NCBI GenBank assembly: GCA_023380695.1
Contig: JAMCRT010000010.1
Location: 1-12,759, forward strand
Direction of reading: 5' to 3'
DNA length: 12,759 nt
From: Patescibacteria group bacterium
GTDB lineage: Bacteria; Patescibacteriota; Dojkabacteria; JAKAPS01; JAJZLI01
The notes beneath the pieces were generated by a model. The model was given only the letters and a program-made list of their open reading frames with translations. It did not search any database and was not told the origin of the DNA. The translations under genes were made by a program, and so were the position numbers. This document shows, piece by piece, positions 6,683-12,759 of the stretch; the first letter of the stretch is position 1; the number at the start of each line of letters is the position of its first letter.

Positions 6683-7966
6683 ATGATCAAAAGTTTTTTC
6701 AAACAAGATTTTATATTAACAACCTGTATAATATTCCTATCTTTAATTGGGATATTATCTATTTTTTCTACTAATCAATCTTATATTGGAGTAAGACAAT
6801 CTATTTTTGTAATTGCAGGATTAATATTATATTTCATAATCATGTCTATAGATTACAAACTATATAGACAGAAATTAATCCAGGTACTCGCTTATGCTAT
6901 TATAGCAATACTACTTATTCTTATATATGTACTAAACATAAAAGCTAATAATACTTACAGATGGTTTACTTTAGGTAGTATAGATGTACAACCTGCTGAA
7001 TTTGCAAAAATAGTAGTTATATTAGTATCTGCATCTTTTTTCACATTTTTTAGAAAAGTAAAAAACCCATTAAAAAAAATTTTCCTTGGATTTTTAATTA
7101 TAGCTCCAATCTTATTATTGGTATATAAACAGCCAGCACTTGGAACTTCAATTGTAATATTTGTAATTTGGCTATCAATTGTATTTGCATCATATTATGA
7201 TCAGATAAAATTCATATACATATTATTGTTGTTTTTATTATCATCACTTATTGTTACTGCATTTTTAAATATAAATGTTTTTAATGCAAATATTAATTTG
7301 ATCTTTATAAATATTAATATAGTAATACTTTTATCCTTAATTCTTTTAATTTTTATATTATACAGATTATCTAGAAAAAAAATTAATACCATGATGTTTA
7401 TATCCATAATAATGATAGGTTTAATTTTTGGATCATCTTTCAAATTTATAGTATGGGATCATTTAATGAAAAATTATCAAAGACAAAGAATAGTTGGTTT
7501 TCTTACTACATCTCCGAATGTTAATAACACAGAAAATTTTCAAGTTACTCAATCTAAAATAGCAATTGGGTCTGGAGGTTTCTATGGAGAAGGGTATGCT
7601 AAAGGAACACAGAGTATACTCAATTTTCTACCAGAAGATACAACTGATTTTATATATTCAACTTTTATACAAGAATTCGGATTCATAGGAAACATTATTT
7701 TGATGTTCATCTACTTTATATTAATATATAGATTAATTAATATATTAAATGTAACAAAAAATAGATTCTCAACATTAATAATATTTGGTATCCTTACTAT
7801 GATTATATTTCAATTTGTAATAAATGTAGGAATGAATCTTGGAATGATGCCTATTACAGGTATACCGTTACCACTGGTAAGCTATGGTGGGAGTGCACTA
7901 TTTACAGTACTGATACTGCTTGGAATTTCACAAAATATATATTTACAAGATCATGAAACAAGATAA
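6683..7966 (+). CDS. rodA: SEDS peptidoglycan polymerase, RodA-like (cell elongation)
   Basis: A 427-aa polytopic membrane protein polymerising lipid II into glycan strands, working with a class B transpeptidase. Seen: R93-W94 in TYRWFTLGSIDVQPAEFAK, QPALGTS, then the RodA-type block YQRQRIVGFLTTSP...TQSKIAIGSGGFYGEGYAKG, GTQSILNFLPEDTTDF and IQEFGFIG, and the terminal NLGMMPITGIPLPLVSYGGS. The GTQSxLNFLPExxTDF wording separates RodA from FtsW. There are about ten membrane segments. At 427 aa it is longer than the usual ~370. The extra length lies between QPALGT and YQRQR (about residues 170-260), a very hydrophobic stretch rich in Ile, Leu and Asn that may add membrane segments. Its end overlaps ftsW by 14 nt. 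Confidence 0.92.
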   Translation: MIKSFFKQDFILTTCIIFLSLIGILSIFSTNQSYIGVRQSIFVIAGLILYFIIMSIDYKLYRQKLIQVLAYAIIAILLILIYVLNIKANNTYRWFTLGSIDVQPAEFAKIVVILVSASFFTFFRKVKNPLKKIFLGFLIIAPILLLVYKQPALGTSIVIFVIWLSIVFASYYDQIKFIYILLLFLLSSLIVTAFLNINVFNANINLIFININIVILLSLILLIFILYRLSRKKINTMMFISIIMIGLIFGSSFKFIVWDHLMKNYQRQRIVGFLTTSPNVNNTENFQVTQSKIAIGSGGFYGEGYAKGTQSILNFLPEDTTDFIYSTFIQEFGFIGNIILMFIYFILIYRLINILNVTKNRFSTLIIFGILTMIIFQFVINVGMNLGMMPITGIPLPLVSYGGSALFTVLILLGISQNIYLQDHETR

Positions 7967-9077
7967 TATTCATACATTTTTACAAAAAAGAATAATTCTT
8001 GTTATAGGTATCATATCTGTTTTTGGATTAATTATGGTATTTGATACATCTTTGGGATTATATGCTCAAAGATATCATTATATTATGTTGCAGACAATAT
8101 GGTTTATTCTAGGAAGTATAGTAGCTTTTGTACTTTATCATATTAATTATAAAATAGTAGAGAAATTTTCATTACTTTTAATTATAATTGTTGTTATCCT
8201 TCTTATATTAGTAATTTTTACTTCTCATGCAGTAAATGGATCTACTAGATGGTTTACATTTTTAAATTTTGTTAATGTTCAGCCATCGGAGTTTGCAAAA
8301 ATATTCTTTATCACATATATAGCATACTGGATTACAAGAAAAAAAAATATTACAAAAGAATATACAACATTTAAAGAAAATTTTAAATTATTTTTACTTC
8401 CTTACCTTTTAATAACATCTGCACTTGCAGGACTGATAGTACTAGAAAAAGATTTAGGTACTGCAATTATTATAGTATCCATATCAATATTAATACTATT
8501 TAGTACAGATCATTCTAAATTTGCAAAATTGAATATAGTAACTGTGGGAATATATTTTTTCATTTTAGCACTGATTTCAATAGTAGTAGAACCATATAGA
8601 TTACAAAGACTTCTGACTTATTTATCTAAAGGAAAATCATCAATCACATCTGCTGGATATCAAATTCATCAAATTCTTTTAACACTTGGATCGGGAGGAT
8701 TATTAGGTGTTGGATTTACACAATCAGTACAAAAAAACCAATACCTTGTTGGAAATACATCTATTACTGACTCAATATTTGCAATAATAGCAGAAGAACT
8801 AGGGTTTATTACTGCTCTGTTATTGATTTTGCTCTATCTATATTTAATATATCTAATTTTTAAAGTATCTATAAATTCAAAAAATTTTGATGGGAAAATC
8901 ATAGCTGCTGGAATTGGATTTTGGATAGCAGTACAAGTATTTGTTAATATTTCTGCAAATATTGGAGTACTGCCTCTTACAGGTGTTCCTCTACCACTAA
9001 TAAGTTATGGAGGTAGTTCTATTATTGCTTTCTTTATAGCTTTTGGAATTCTTTTAAATATTAACAGAAATGAGTAA
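7953..9077 (+). CDS. ftsW: SEDS peptidoglycan polymerase, FtsW-like (cell division)
   Basis: A 374-aa polytopic SEDS glycosyltransferase, taken as the divisome enzyme. Seen: R99-W100 in STRWF, VQPSEFAK, EKDLGTA, PYRLQRLLTYL, GYQIHQILLTLGSGGLLGVG, SVQKNQYL, TDSIFAIIAEELGFI, and the C-terminal NIGVLPLTGVPLPLISYGGS. The SxQKxxYL and AIIAEELGF wording is FtsW-like, and it is followed directly by murG as in many division clusters. The frame is open further upstream to 7920, but ATG 7953 gives a normal cytoplasmic N-terminus (MKQDNIHTFLQKR) before the first membrane segment. This start overlaps the rodA end by 14 nt, so translation is probably coupled. There is no ribosome site. It could be a second RodA-type paralogue, but sequence and context favour FtsW. 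Confidence 0.88.
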   Translation: MKQDNIHTFLQKRIILVIGIISVFGLIMVFDTSLGLYAQRYHYIMLQTIWFILGSIVAFVLYHINYKIVEKFSLLLIIIVVILLILVIFTSHAVNGSTRWFTFLNFVNVQPSEFAKIFFITYIAYWITRKKNITKEYTTFKENFKLFLLPYLLITSALAGLIVLEKDLGTAIIIVSISILILFSTDHSKFAKLNIVTVGIYFFILALISIVVEPYRLQRLLTYLSKGKSSITSAGYQIHQILLTLGSGGLLGVGFTQSVQKNQYLVGNTSITDSIFAIIAEELGFITALLLILLYLYLIYLIFKVSINSKNFDGKIIAAGIGFWIAVQVFVNISANIGVLPLTGVPLPLISYGGSSIIAFFIAFGILLNINRNE

Positions 9078-10179
9078 AAAAGGAAAAACAAATATATTTA
9101 TAACAGGAGGACATCTTACTCCAGCTATAGCTATTTATTCAAAAATCAAAGATATTGAGGATATAAATATATATTTTATAGGGGTAAAACATACAATATT
9201 ATTTGATAGGGCATTATCTGAAGAATATAAATTTGCAAGTTCAGAGAATATAAAATTCCTACCAGTAAAAACTGGTAAAATATATAGATTTCTATCAATT
9301 AAAGGATTTATATCATTAATTCTAATTCCAATAGGATTTATACAATCAATTTATTACTACATCATTTATAGACCAAAAATTATAGTATCATTTGGAAGTT
9401 ATGTATCAGTACCTATATCCATTATAGGAGGTATTTTTAGAAGTACTATTTTAACACATACTCAAGCTATAATCCCAGGGCTTTCTGATAGAATAACATC
9501 TAAATTCGCAAAATATGTATTCATATCATTTAGGGAATCAGAAAAATATTTTAATACTAAAGCAACAATTATTTATACTGGAAATATTGTAAGAAAAGAA
9601 ATTTTCTCTATATCTAGCAATACATTTGATTTTAAAAATTCACTACCTTTAATATATGTCACAGGTGGTAACCAAGGATCTCATAGAATAAATGAGCTGA
9701 TATTTTCAAATTTAGATATTCTTCTTGAAAGATATAACATTGTACATCAAGTAGGATCAAATACTATATACAAGGATTTTGAAAAATCATTAGAATATCA
9801 GAGACAATTTGAAAAAAACCCTGGAGGGTATATATCAAAAACAGGCATATGGAGAAATGAAATAGGAAAGATTTTAAATAAATCAAACCTTATAATAAGT
9901 AGAGCTGGAGCAAATACTATTTATGAGATATTAATTTTAAATAAGAAAGCAATACTAATACCATTACCAGAAAGTGCATATAAAGAACAAAGTAAAAATG
10001 CAAAGGTAGCCAAAAATTTATCTGGTAATATATTAGTAATGGAAGAAAATAGTATTAATAGAAACAATCTATTAGAAAATATAGATAAAATGATAAAACA
10101 AAAACAGATCAGCAGAAAAACAAAATTACCTGATGGGGCAGAATATATAATAATAAAATATATACTTAAATCATATTAA
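9070..10179 (+). CDS. murG: UDP-GlcNAc:undecaprenyl-PP-MurNAc-pentapeptide GlcNAc transferase (MurG)
   Basis: A 369-aa GT28/GT-B enzyme on the inner face of the membrane that adds GlcNAc to lipid I to make lipid II, the substrate of the two SEDS polymerases just upstream. Seen: an N-terminal FITGGHLTPAIAIYSKI, the lipid I-site loop with TQAIIPGLSDRITSKFAKYV, YVTGGNQGSHRIN opening the second domain, SRAGANTIYEI (S277 on) for UDP-GlcNAc, and IPLPESAYKEQSKNAK. The family glycine loop GGTGGH is reduced to ITGGH here: the first two Gly are Phe-Ile. ATG 9070 overlaps ftsW by 8 nt (ATGAGTAA), so the gene is operonic. There is no Shine-Dalgarno and no clear terminator downstream. Confidence 0.9.
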   Translation: MSKKGKTNIFITGGHLTPAIAIYSKIKDIEDINIYFIGVKHTILFDRALSEEYKFASSENIKFLPVKTGKIYRFLSIKGFISLILIPIGFIQSIYYYIIYRPKIIVSFGSYVSVPISIIGGIFRSTILTHTQAIIPGLSDRITSKFAKYVFISFRESEKYFNTKATIIYTGNIVRKEIFSISSNTFDFKNSLPLIYVTGGNQGSHRINELIFSNLDILLERYNIVHQVGSNTIYKDFEKSLEYQRQFEKNPGGYISKTGIWRNEIGKILNKSNLIISRAGANTIYEILILNKKAILIPLPESAYKEQSKNAKVAKNLSGNILVMEENSINRNNLLENIDKMIKQKQISRKTKLPDGAEYIIIKYILKSY

Positions 10180-10249
10180 TATGAATTTAGTTTTATAAAT
10201 TTTTCAAGATTTGAAAAACATAATATTTTCCCTTGCCCTATACAGGGAA

Positions 10250-10280
10250 TTGACAAATATACAAAAATATATAATAGTAT
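10250..10280 (+). promoter_or_regulatory. Probable promoter of the anchored-protein/surface-protein pair
   Basis: A perfect TTGACA at 10250-10255. Two -10 candidates follow: TATAAT at 10270-10275 (spacer 14, short) and TAGTAT at 10275-10280 (spacer 19, long). Either gives a leader of about 8-13 nt before ATG 10295. Just upstream, CCCT (10236-10239) and AGGG (10244-10247) can form a 4-bp hairpin, and TTCCC (10228-10232) competes for the same G run. There is no T-run, so this is not an intrinsic terminator; it might be an operator. Confidence 0.45.
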
Positions 10281-10294
10281 TAATATACAAAAAT

Positions 10295-10711
10295 ATGAAT
10301 AGTAAAGTAAAATTTATATATCAATTATTTATAATAATACTTGTCGTATTATTAATTTTAGTTTTTGCATATTTCCTTTTATATAGAACTAATAACACAT
10401 CTACATATAAGGTTCCTATTGGAGCAAGTCCATATCAAGCAGTTTTCTTAAATGATGGACAAGTATACTTTGGAAACATACAAACATGGTCACCACATAA
10501 ACTTGTAATTAAAAATGTATATTATCTTTCTAATGCTAAAAAAACATCTAATGGAAGTATTCCCAATGTATCACTAGTTAAACTGGGAGGACAATTACAA
10601 GGGCCAACTGATATGATGATAATAAATTCGGGGTCTGTACTTTTTGTTGAGAATTTAAAAGTACAATCTAAGGTTGTAAAAGCTATTTATACATATCAAC
10701 ATAAACAATGA
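10295..10711 (+). CDS. Small membrane-anchored protein of unknown function
   Basis: A 138-aa protein with a short basic cytoplasmic start (MNSKVKFIYQ), one strong membrane segment (about residues 10-30, FIIILVVLLILVFAYFLL) and an outside domain of about 100 residues. The domain reads YKVPIGASPYQAVFLNDGQVYFGNI, then VIKNVYYLSN, VSLVKLGGQLQGPTDMMII, VLFVENLK, and SKVVKAI. I recall similar conserved hypothetical proteins (YQAVFLxNGQVYFGK... VYYL... VxLVKLGxELHGPxDxMxI) in candidate-phyla genomes, but no function is established from the sequence. The frame is open upstream to 10211, but that stretch contains the TTGACA/-10 region, so ATG 10295 is chosen. Its TGA overlaps the ATG of the large surface protein by 4 nt, suggesting coupling and a shared role at the cell surface. 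Confidence 0.75.
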   Translation: MNSKVKFIYQLFIIILVVLLILVFAYFLLYRTNNTSTYKVPIGASPYQAVFLNDGQVYFGNIQTWSPHKLVIKNVYYLSNAKKTSNGSIPNVSLVKLGGQLQGPTDMMIINSGSVLFVENLKVQSKVVKAIYTYQHKQ

Positions 10712-12759
10712 ATAAAATGACAAAATTTTTTATAATACTTGCAAGTGTCCTTGTATGCGGAGGAGTAATATTTATTGTTGGATCTTATCAATTTACAAAC
10801 AGCTTGCTCAAAACTGCAAATCATAATCAAGCTTCTTATCTTAAATCTAAACTTTCATCATTCATACCAGCAAATCTAATGGAAAATGGAAATTTCTCTG
10901 TAATAAGTGCAAATGGAATGCCTTTTGGATATAAATATATATCTGGATCAACCAGTAGTAATACGTATATATCTTCAAATAAAGGTATGAATGGGGGGAA
11001 TGCTTTAGTATTTGAAAGTTTAAAAAACTCTCCAGTAGAAGGTATACAAAATACAACATATAAAATTAATGGGAACTCATCATACACATATTCATTATTT
11101 ACAAAATTTGTACCTACAATAAGTGAGGGACATGCAACCATTATATTAGGATTTACAAATGGAATCAGTACTGTATATTCACAGAATTTTCAAATATTAT
11201 CATCACCATCTTTTACAAGGATATATATTACATATAAAGATAATGGACAATCTCTTTCACCAATTGTTCTCGTACATTCATCAGTACCAGGGAAAATATA
11301 TATAGATAATATGATGGTTGAAAAAGGAACTCTTCTTTCTGGTTATATTAATACTAGGCCACAAATAGTACAAACAAAATATGGTACTGGTATATATCCT
11401 ATATCTTCCAAAAATACAAGTATAGGTACTGAAAAAGCACCATTTTCATCAATGTATCTGCAAAATGCATATATAGATTTACAAGGAAATGAAACTTTAC
11501 AGGGTACTATAACCGCACTTAAAGGAGCGTCATTTGGAAATAACTCCATAGGCAGTACTATAAACATATTAAACACAAATATTGCAGGAGACTTAATTCC
11601 AAATATAGGAAATGTATATAACTTAGGATCACCATCAATGTATTGGAACAAAATATATGCAGATAGCATACTTGCAAGTGGAGGAACATTACAAGGAAAT
11701 CTTACTGTTTCTGGTATTACTAATACTGGTACATTACAAAACAATGGAGACGAGATATTAAATGGAAATATAGATATATCAGGTACAACCGTAATTGGTA
11801 AAACATTAGGAGTGAGTGGAGATACTAATATTAATGCCAATTTAACAGTTACAGGGACTACTACAACGAATGGTATAACAAATACAGGGAATATTAGTGT
11901 ATCTGGAAATGGTACTTTTGGTGGAAATATTTCTGCTACTGGATCTGGTTCATTTAGTGGAAATTTAACAGTACAAGGTATAAATGCAAATACAATATCA
12001 GGAAATACAACATTAAACAATGATTTGTCAGTTAAAGGAAGTGAGATAGTAAGTGGAAATATAAATATATCAGGAATAACCAATACAGGTGGTATAGTAA
12101 ATGCATCTGGAACAAATATATCAGACAATGGAAGTTTAACTGTTGCACAAAATACGTCACTTTCAACATTAAGTACATCTAATCTTGCATCTTTAAATTC
12201 TTTGAGTGTAGCAAATAGTACAAATTTGGGAGGAACACTATCTGTTACTGGAGCATCCTCATTTGCATCAACCATTAATGTTGCTGGCATTACTACAACC
12301 AATGATATAACTAATACAGGTACACTATCAAATAATGGGAATATTAGTGTATCTGGAAATGGAACTTTTGGTGGAAATGTTTCTGTTACAGGTTCTGGTT
12401 CATTTAGTGGAAATTTAACAGTACAAGGTATAAATGCAAATACAATATCAGGAAATACAACATTGAATAATAATTTAACAGTTACAGGGACTACTACAAC
12501 AAATGGTATAACAAACACTGGGAATATATCAACAAGCAATGTATATCAGATAAGTGGAGGAACAATATTGTCAAACCTTGGAAATAATAATATCTTTGTT
12601 GGTATAGGTGCAGGATACTCTAACACCACGGGGAGTTATAACTCATTTGTGGGGACGAGTGCAGGATTATCTAACACCACGGGGTATCAAAACTCATTTC
12701 TGGGGATGAGTGCAGGATTCTCTAACACCACGGGGAGTAATAACTCATTTGTTGTAGTA
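10708..12759 (+). CDS. Large repetitive anchored surface protein with CBM-like domain (partial, 3' end outside window)
   Basis: An open frame of 684 codons from ATG 10708 to the window end with no stop. Seen: a basic start (MNKMTKF), a membrane anchor at about residues 7-26, and then a jelly-roll domain resembling CBM4/9 modules at about residues 56-212, opening NLMENGNFSV and closing KIYIDNMMVEKG (family pattern NLxxNGsFE...YIDNVxLEKG). PNIGNVYNLGSPSMYWNKIYA (298-318) is a motif seen in tail-fibre-like and surface proteins. Residues 319-630 are short Gly/Asn/Thr/Ser repeats (GNLTVSG, ITNTGTL, GNGTFGGN), probably beta-structured. From residue 635 there are 17-residue AGxSNTTGxxNSFxGxS repeats. 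The likely role is adhesion or surface coating, possibly glycan binding; this is inference. The domain order resembles phage tail fibres, but no other phage gene is nearby. A 398-codon antisense frame here is a by-product of the repeats. Confidence 0.88.
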   Translation, partial: MNKMTKFFIILASVLVCGGVIFIVGSYQFTNSLLKTANHNQASYLKSKLSSFIPANLMENGNFSVISANGMPFGYKYISGSTSSNTYISSNKGMNGGNALVFESLKNSPVEGIQNTTYKINGNSSYTYSLFTKFVPTISEGHATIILGFTNGISTVYSQNFQILSSPSFTRIYITYKDNGQSLSPIVLVHSSVPGKIYIDNMMVEKGTLLSGYINTRPQIVQTKYGTGIYPISSKNTSIGTEKAPFSSMYLQNAYIDLQGNETLQGTITALKGASFGNNSIGSTINILNTNIAGDLIPNIGNVYNLGSPSMYWNKIYADSILASGGTLQGNLTVSGITNTGTLQNNGDEILNGNIDISGTTVIGKTLGVSGDTNINANLTVTGTTTTNGITNTGNISVSGNGTFGGNISATGSGSFSGNLTVQGINANTISGNTTLNNDLSVKGSEIVSGNINISGITNTGGIVNASGTNISDNGSLTVAQNTSLSTLSTSNLASLNSLSVANSTNLGGTLSVTGASSFASTINVAGITTTNDITNTGTLSNNGNISVSGNGTFGGNVSVTGSGSFSGNLTVQGINANTISGNTTLNNNLTVTGTTTTNGITNTGNISTSNVYQISGGTILSNLGNNNIFVGIGAGYSNTTGSYNSFVGTSAGLSNTTGYQNSFLGMSAGFSNTTGSNNSFVVV
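11887..12029 (+). repeat. Internal duplication in the surface protein, first copy
   Basis: Matches 12337-12479 with 11 differences in about 143 bases. The 71 bases at 11944-12014 are identical to 12394-12464. The offset is exactly 450 nt (150 codons), keeping the frame. It encodes GNISVSGNGTFGGN through GINANTISGNTTLNN. Confidence 0.9.
12337..12479 (+). repeat. Internal duplication in the surface protein, second copy
   Basis: The partner of 11887-12029. Just beyond it, from 12475, the sequence instead matches 11842 onward (TTAACAGTTACAGGGACTAC and on), at an offset of 633 nt. The repeat region is therefore a mosaic assembled by more than one recombination event, each in frame. Confidence 0.9.
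12610..12759 (+). repeat. 51-nt tandem repeats (17 aa) of foreign composition
   Basis: Units start at 12610, 12661 and 12712 (the last is cut by the window edge), each 51 nt. They encode AGYSNTTGSYNSFVGTS, AGLSNTTGYQNSFLGMS and AGFSNTTGSNNSFV. An AT-rich half unit (NNNIFVGIG) precedes them. The second unit is about 45% GC and uses ACC, ACG, GGG and CTG, codons scarce in the rest of the gene, which prefers ACA/ACT and GGA/GGT. The core TCTAACACCACGGGG is identical in all three. The last few bases (GTTGTAGTA) leave the pattern, possibly an assembly end in a repeat. Confidence 0.92.

Noticed and set aside
7201..7443. A minus-strand frame inside rodA
   Set aside because: Shadow of a hydrophobic coding stretch; low-complexity Ile/Lys/Asn product.
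10228..10249. A hairpin after murG as a terminator
   Set aside because: The stem is only 4-5 bp and no T-run follows; it directly precedes the TTGACA of the next gene.
10836..11141. Minus-strand frames opposite the CBM-like domain
   Set aside because: Shadows of the plus-strand gene, with no promoter or recognisable product.
11343..12539. A long minus-strand open frame of 398 codons opposite the surface protein
   Set aside because: It is a by-product of the repetitive Gly/Asn/Thr codons on the plus strand. Its translation is Val/Pro/Phe-rich and mirrors the repeats, and the plus-strand reading has an anchor, a domain and family motifs.

Overview
The window is AT-rich (about 30% GC by eye) bacterial chromosome using the standard stop set: TAA, TAG and TGA all end genes, and TGA is not read through. 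Shine-Dalgarno sequences are essentially absent. Several genes have a -10 box 6-13 nt before the ATG, which suggests leaderless or nearly leaderless mRNAs. Small overlapping cell-envelope genes, a short surface-protein operon built on a CBM-like domain plus repeats, and a small anchored protein of a type I associate with candidate phyla radiation (Patescibacteria) genomes point to that group. This placement is an inference, not proven by a marker gene.

Left part (1-4254): the minus strand carries mutS and the first 60 codons of mutL, overlapping by 8 nt (mismatch repair). The first ~20 bases do not continue mutL. They repeat, inverted, the mutS Walker B segment, so the window edge looks like a fold-back junction. 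mutS and a membrane glycosyltransferase (GT2-like, processive type) diverge from overlapping promoters at about 2709-2754.

Middle (4255-5515): 1.26 kb of decayed DNA between the glycosyltransferase and manC. It holds a displaced second copy of the last 43 codons of manC, a pair of 72-bp direct repeats, and a wrecked ORF with one in-frame stop and a G9 tract where the frame breaks. The arrangement resembles the relic of an element that integrated at the 3' end of manC and restored the gene with its own tail.

Envelope block (5516-10179): manC (GDP-mannose synthesis) on the minus strand diverges from an overlapping rodA-ftsW-murG operon on the plus strand. This puts the elongation SEDS polymerase, the division SEDS polymerase and the lipid II-forming glycosyltransferase in one transcript. 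manC and the GT2 enzyme probably serve surface polysaccharide synthesis, next to the peptidoglycan genes.

Right part (10180-12759): a small anchored protein overlaps by 4 nt a large repetitive surface protein that runs off the window. The latter has an N-terminal membrane anchor, a carbohydrate-binding-like jelly roll, a long stretch of beta-strand-type Gly/Asn/Thr/Ser repeats with recent internal duplications, and finally 51-nt tandem repeats whose base composition and codons differ sharply from the rest of the gene.
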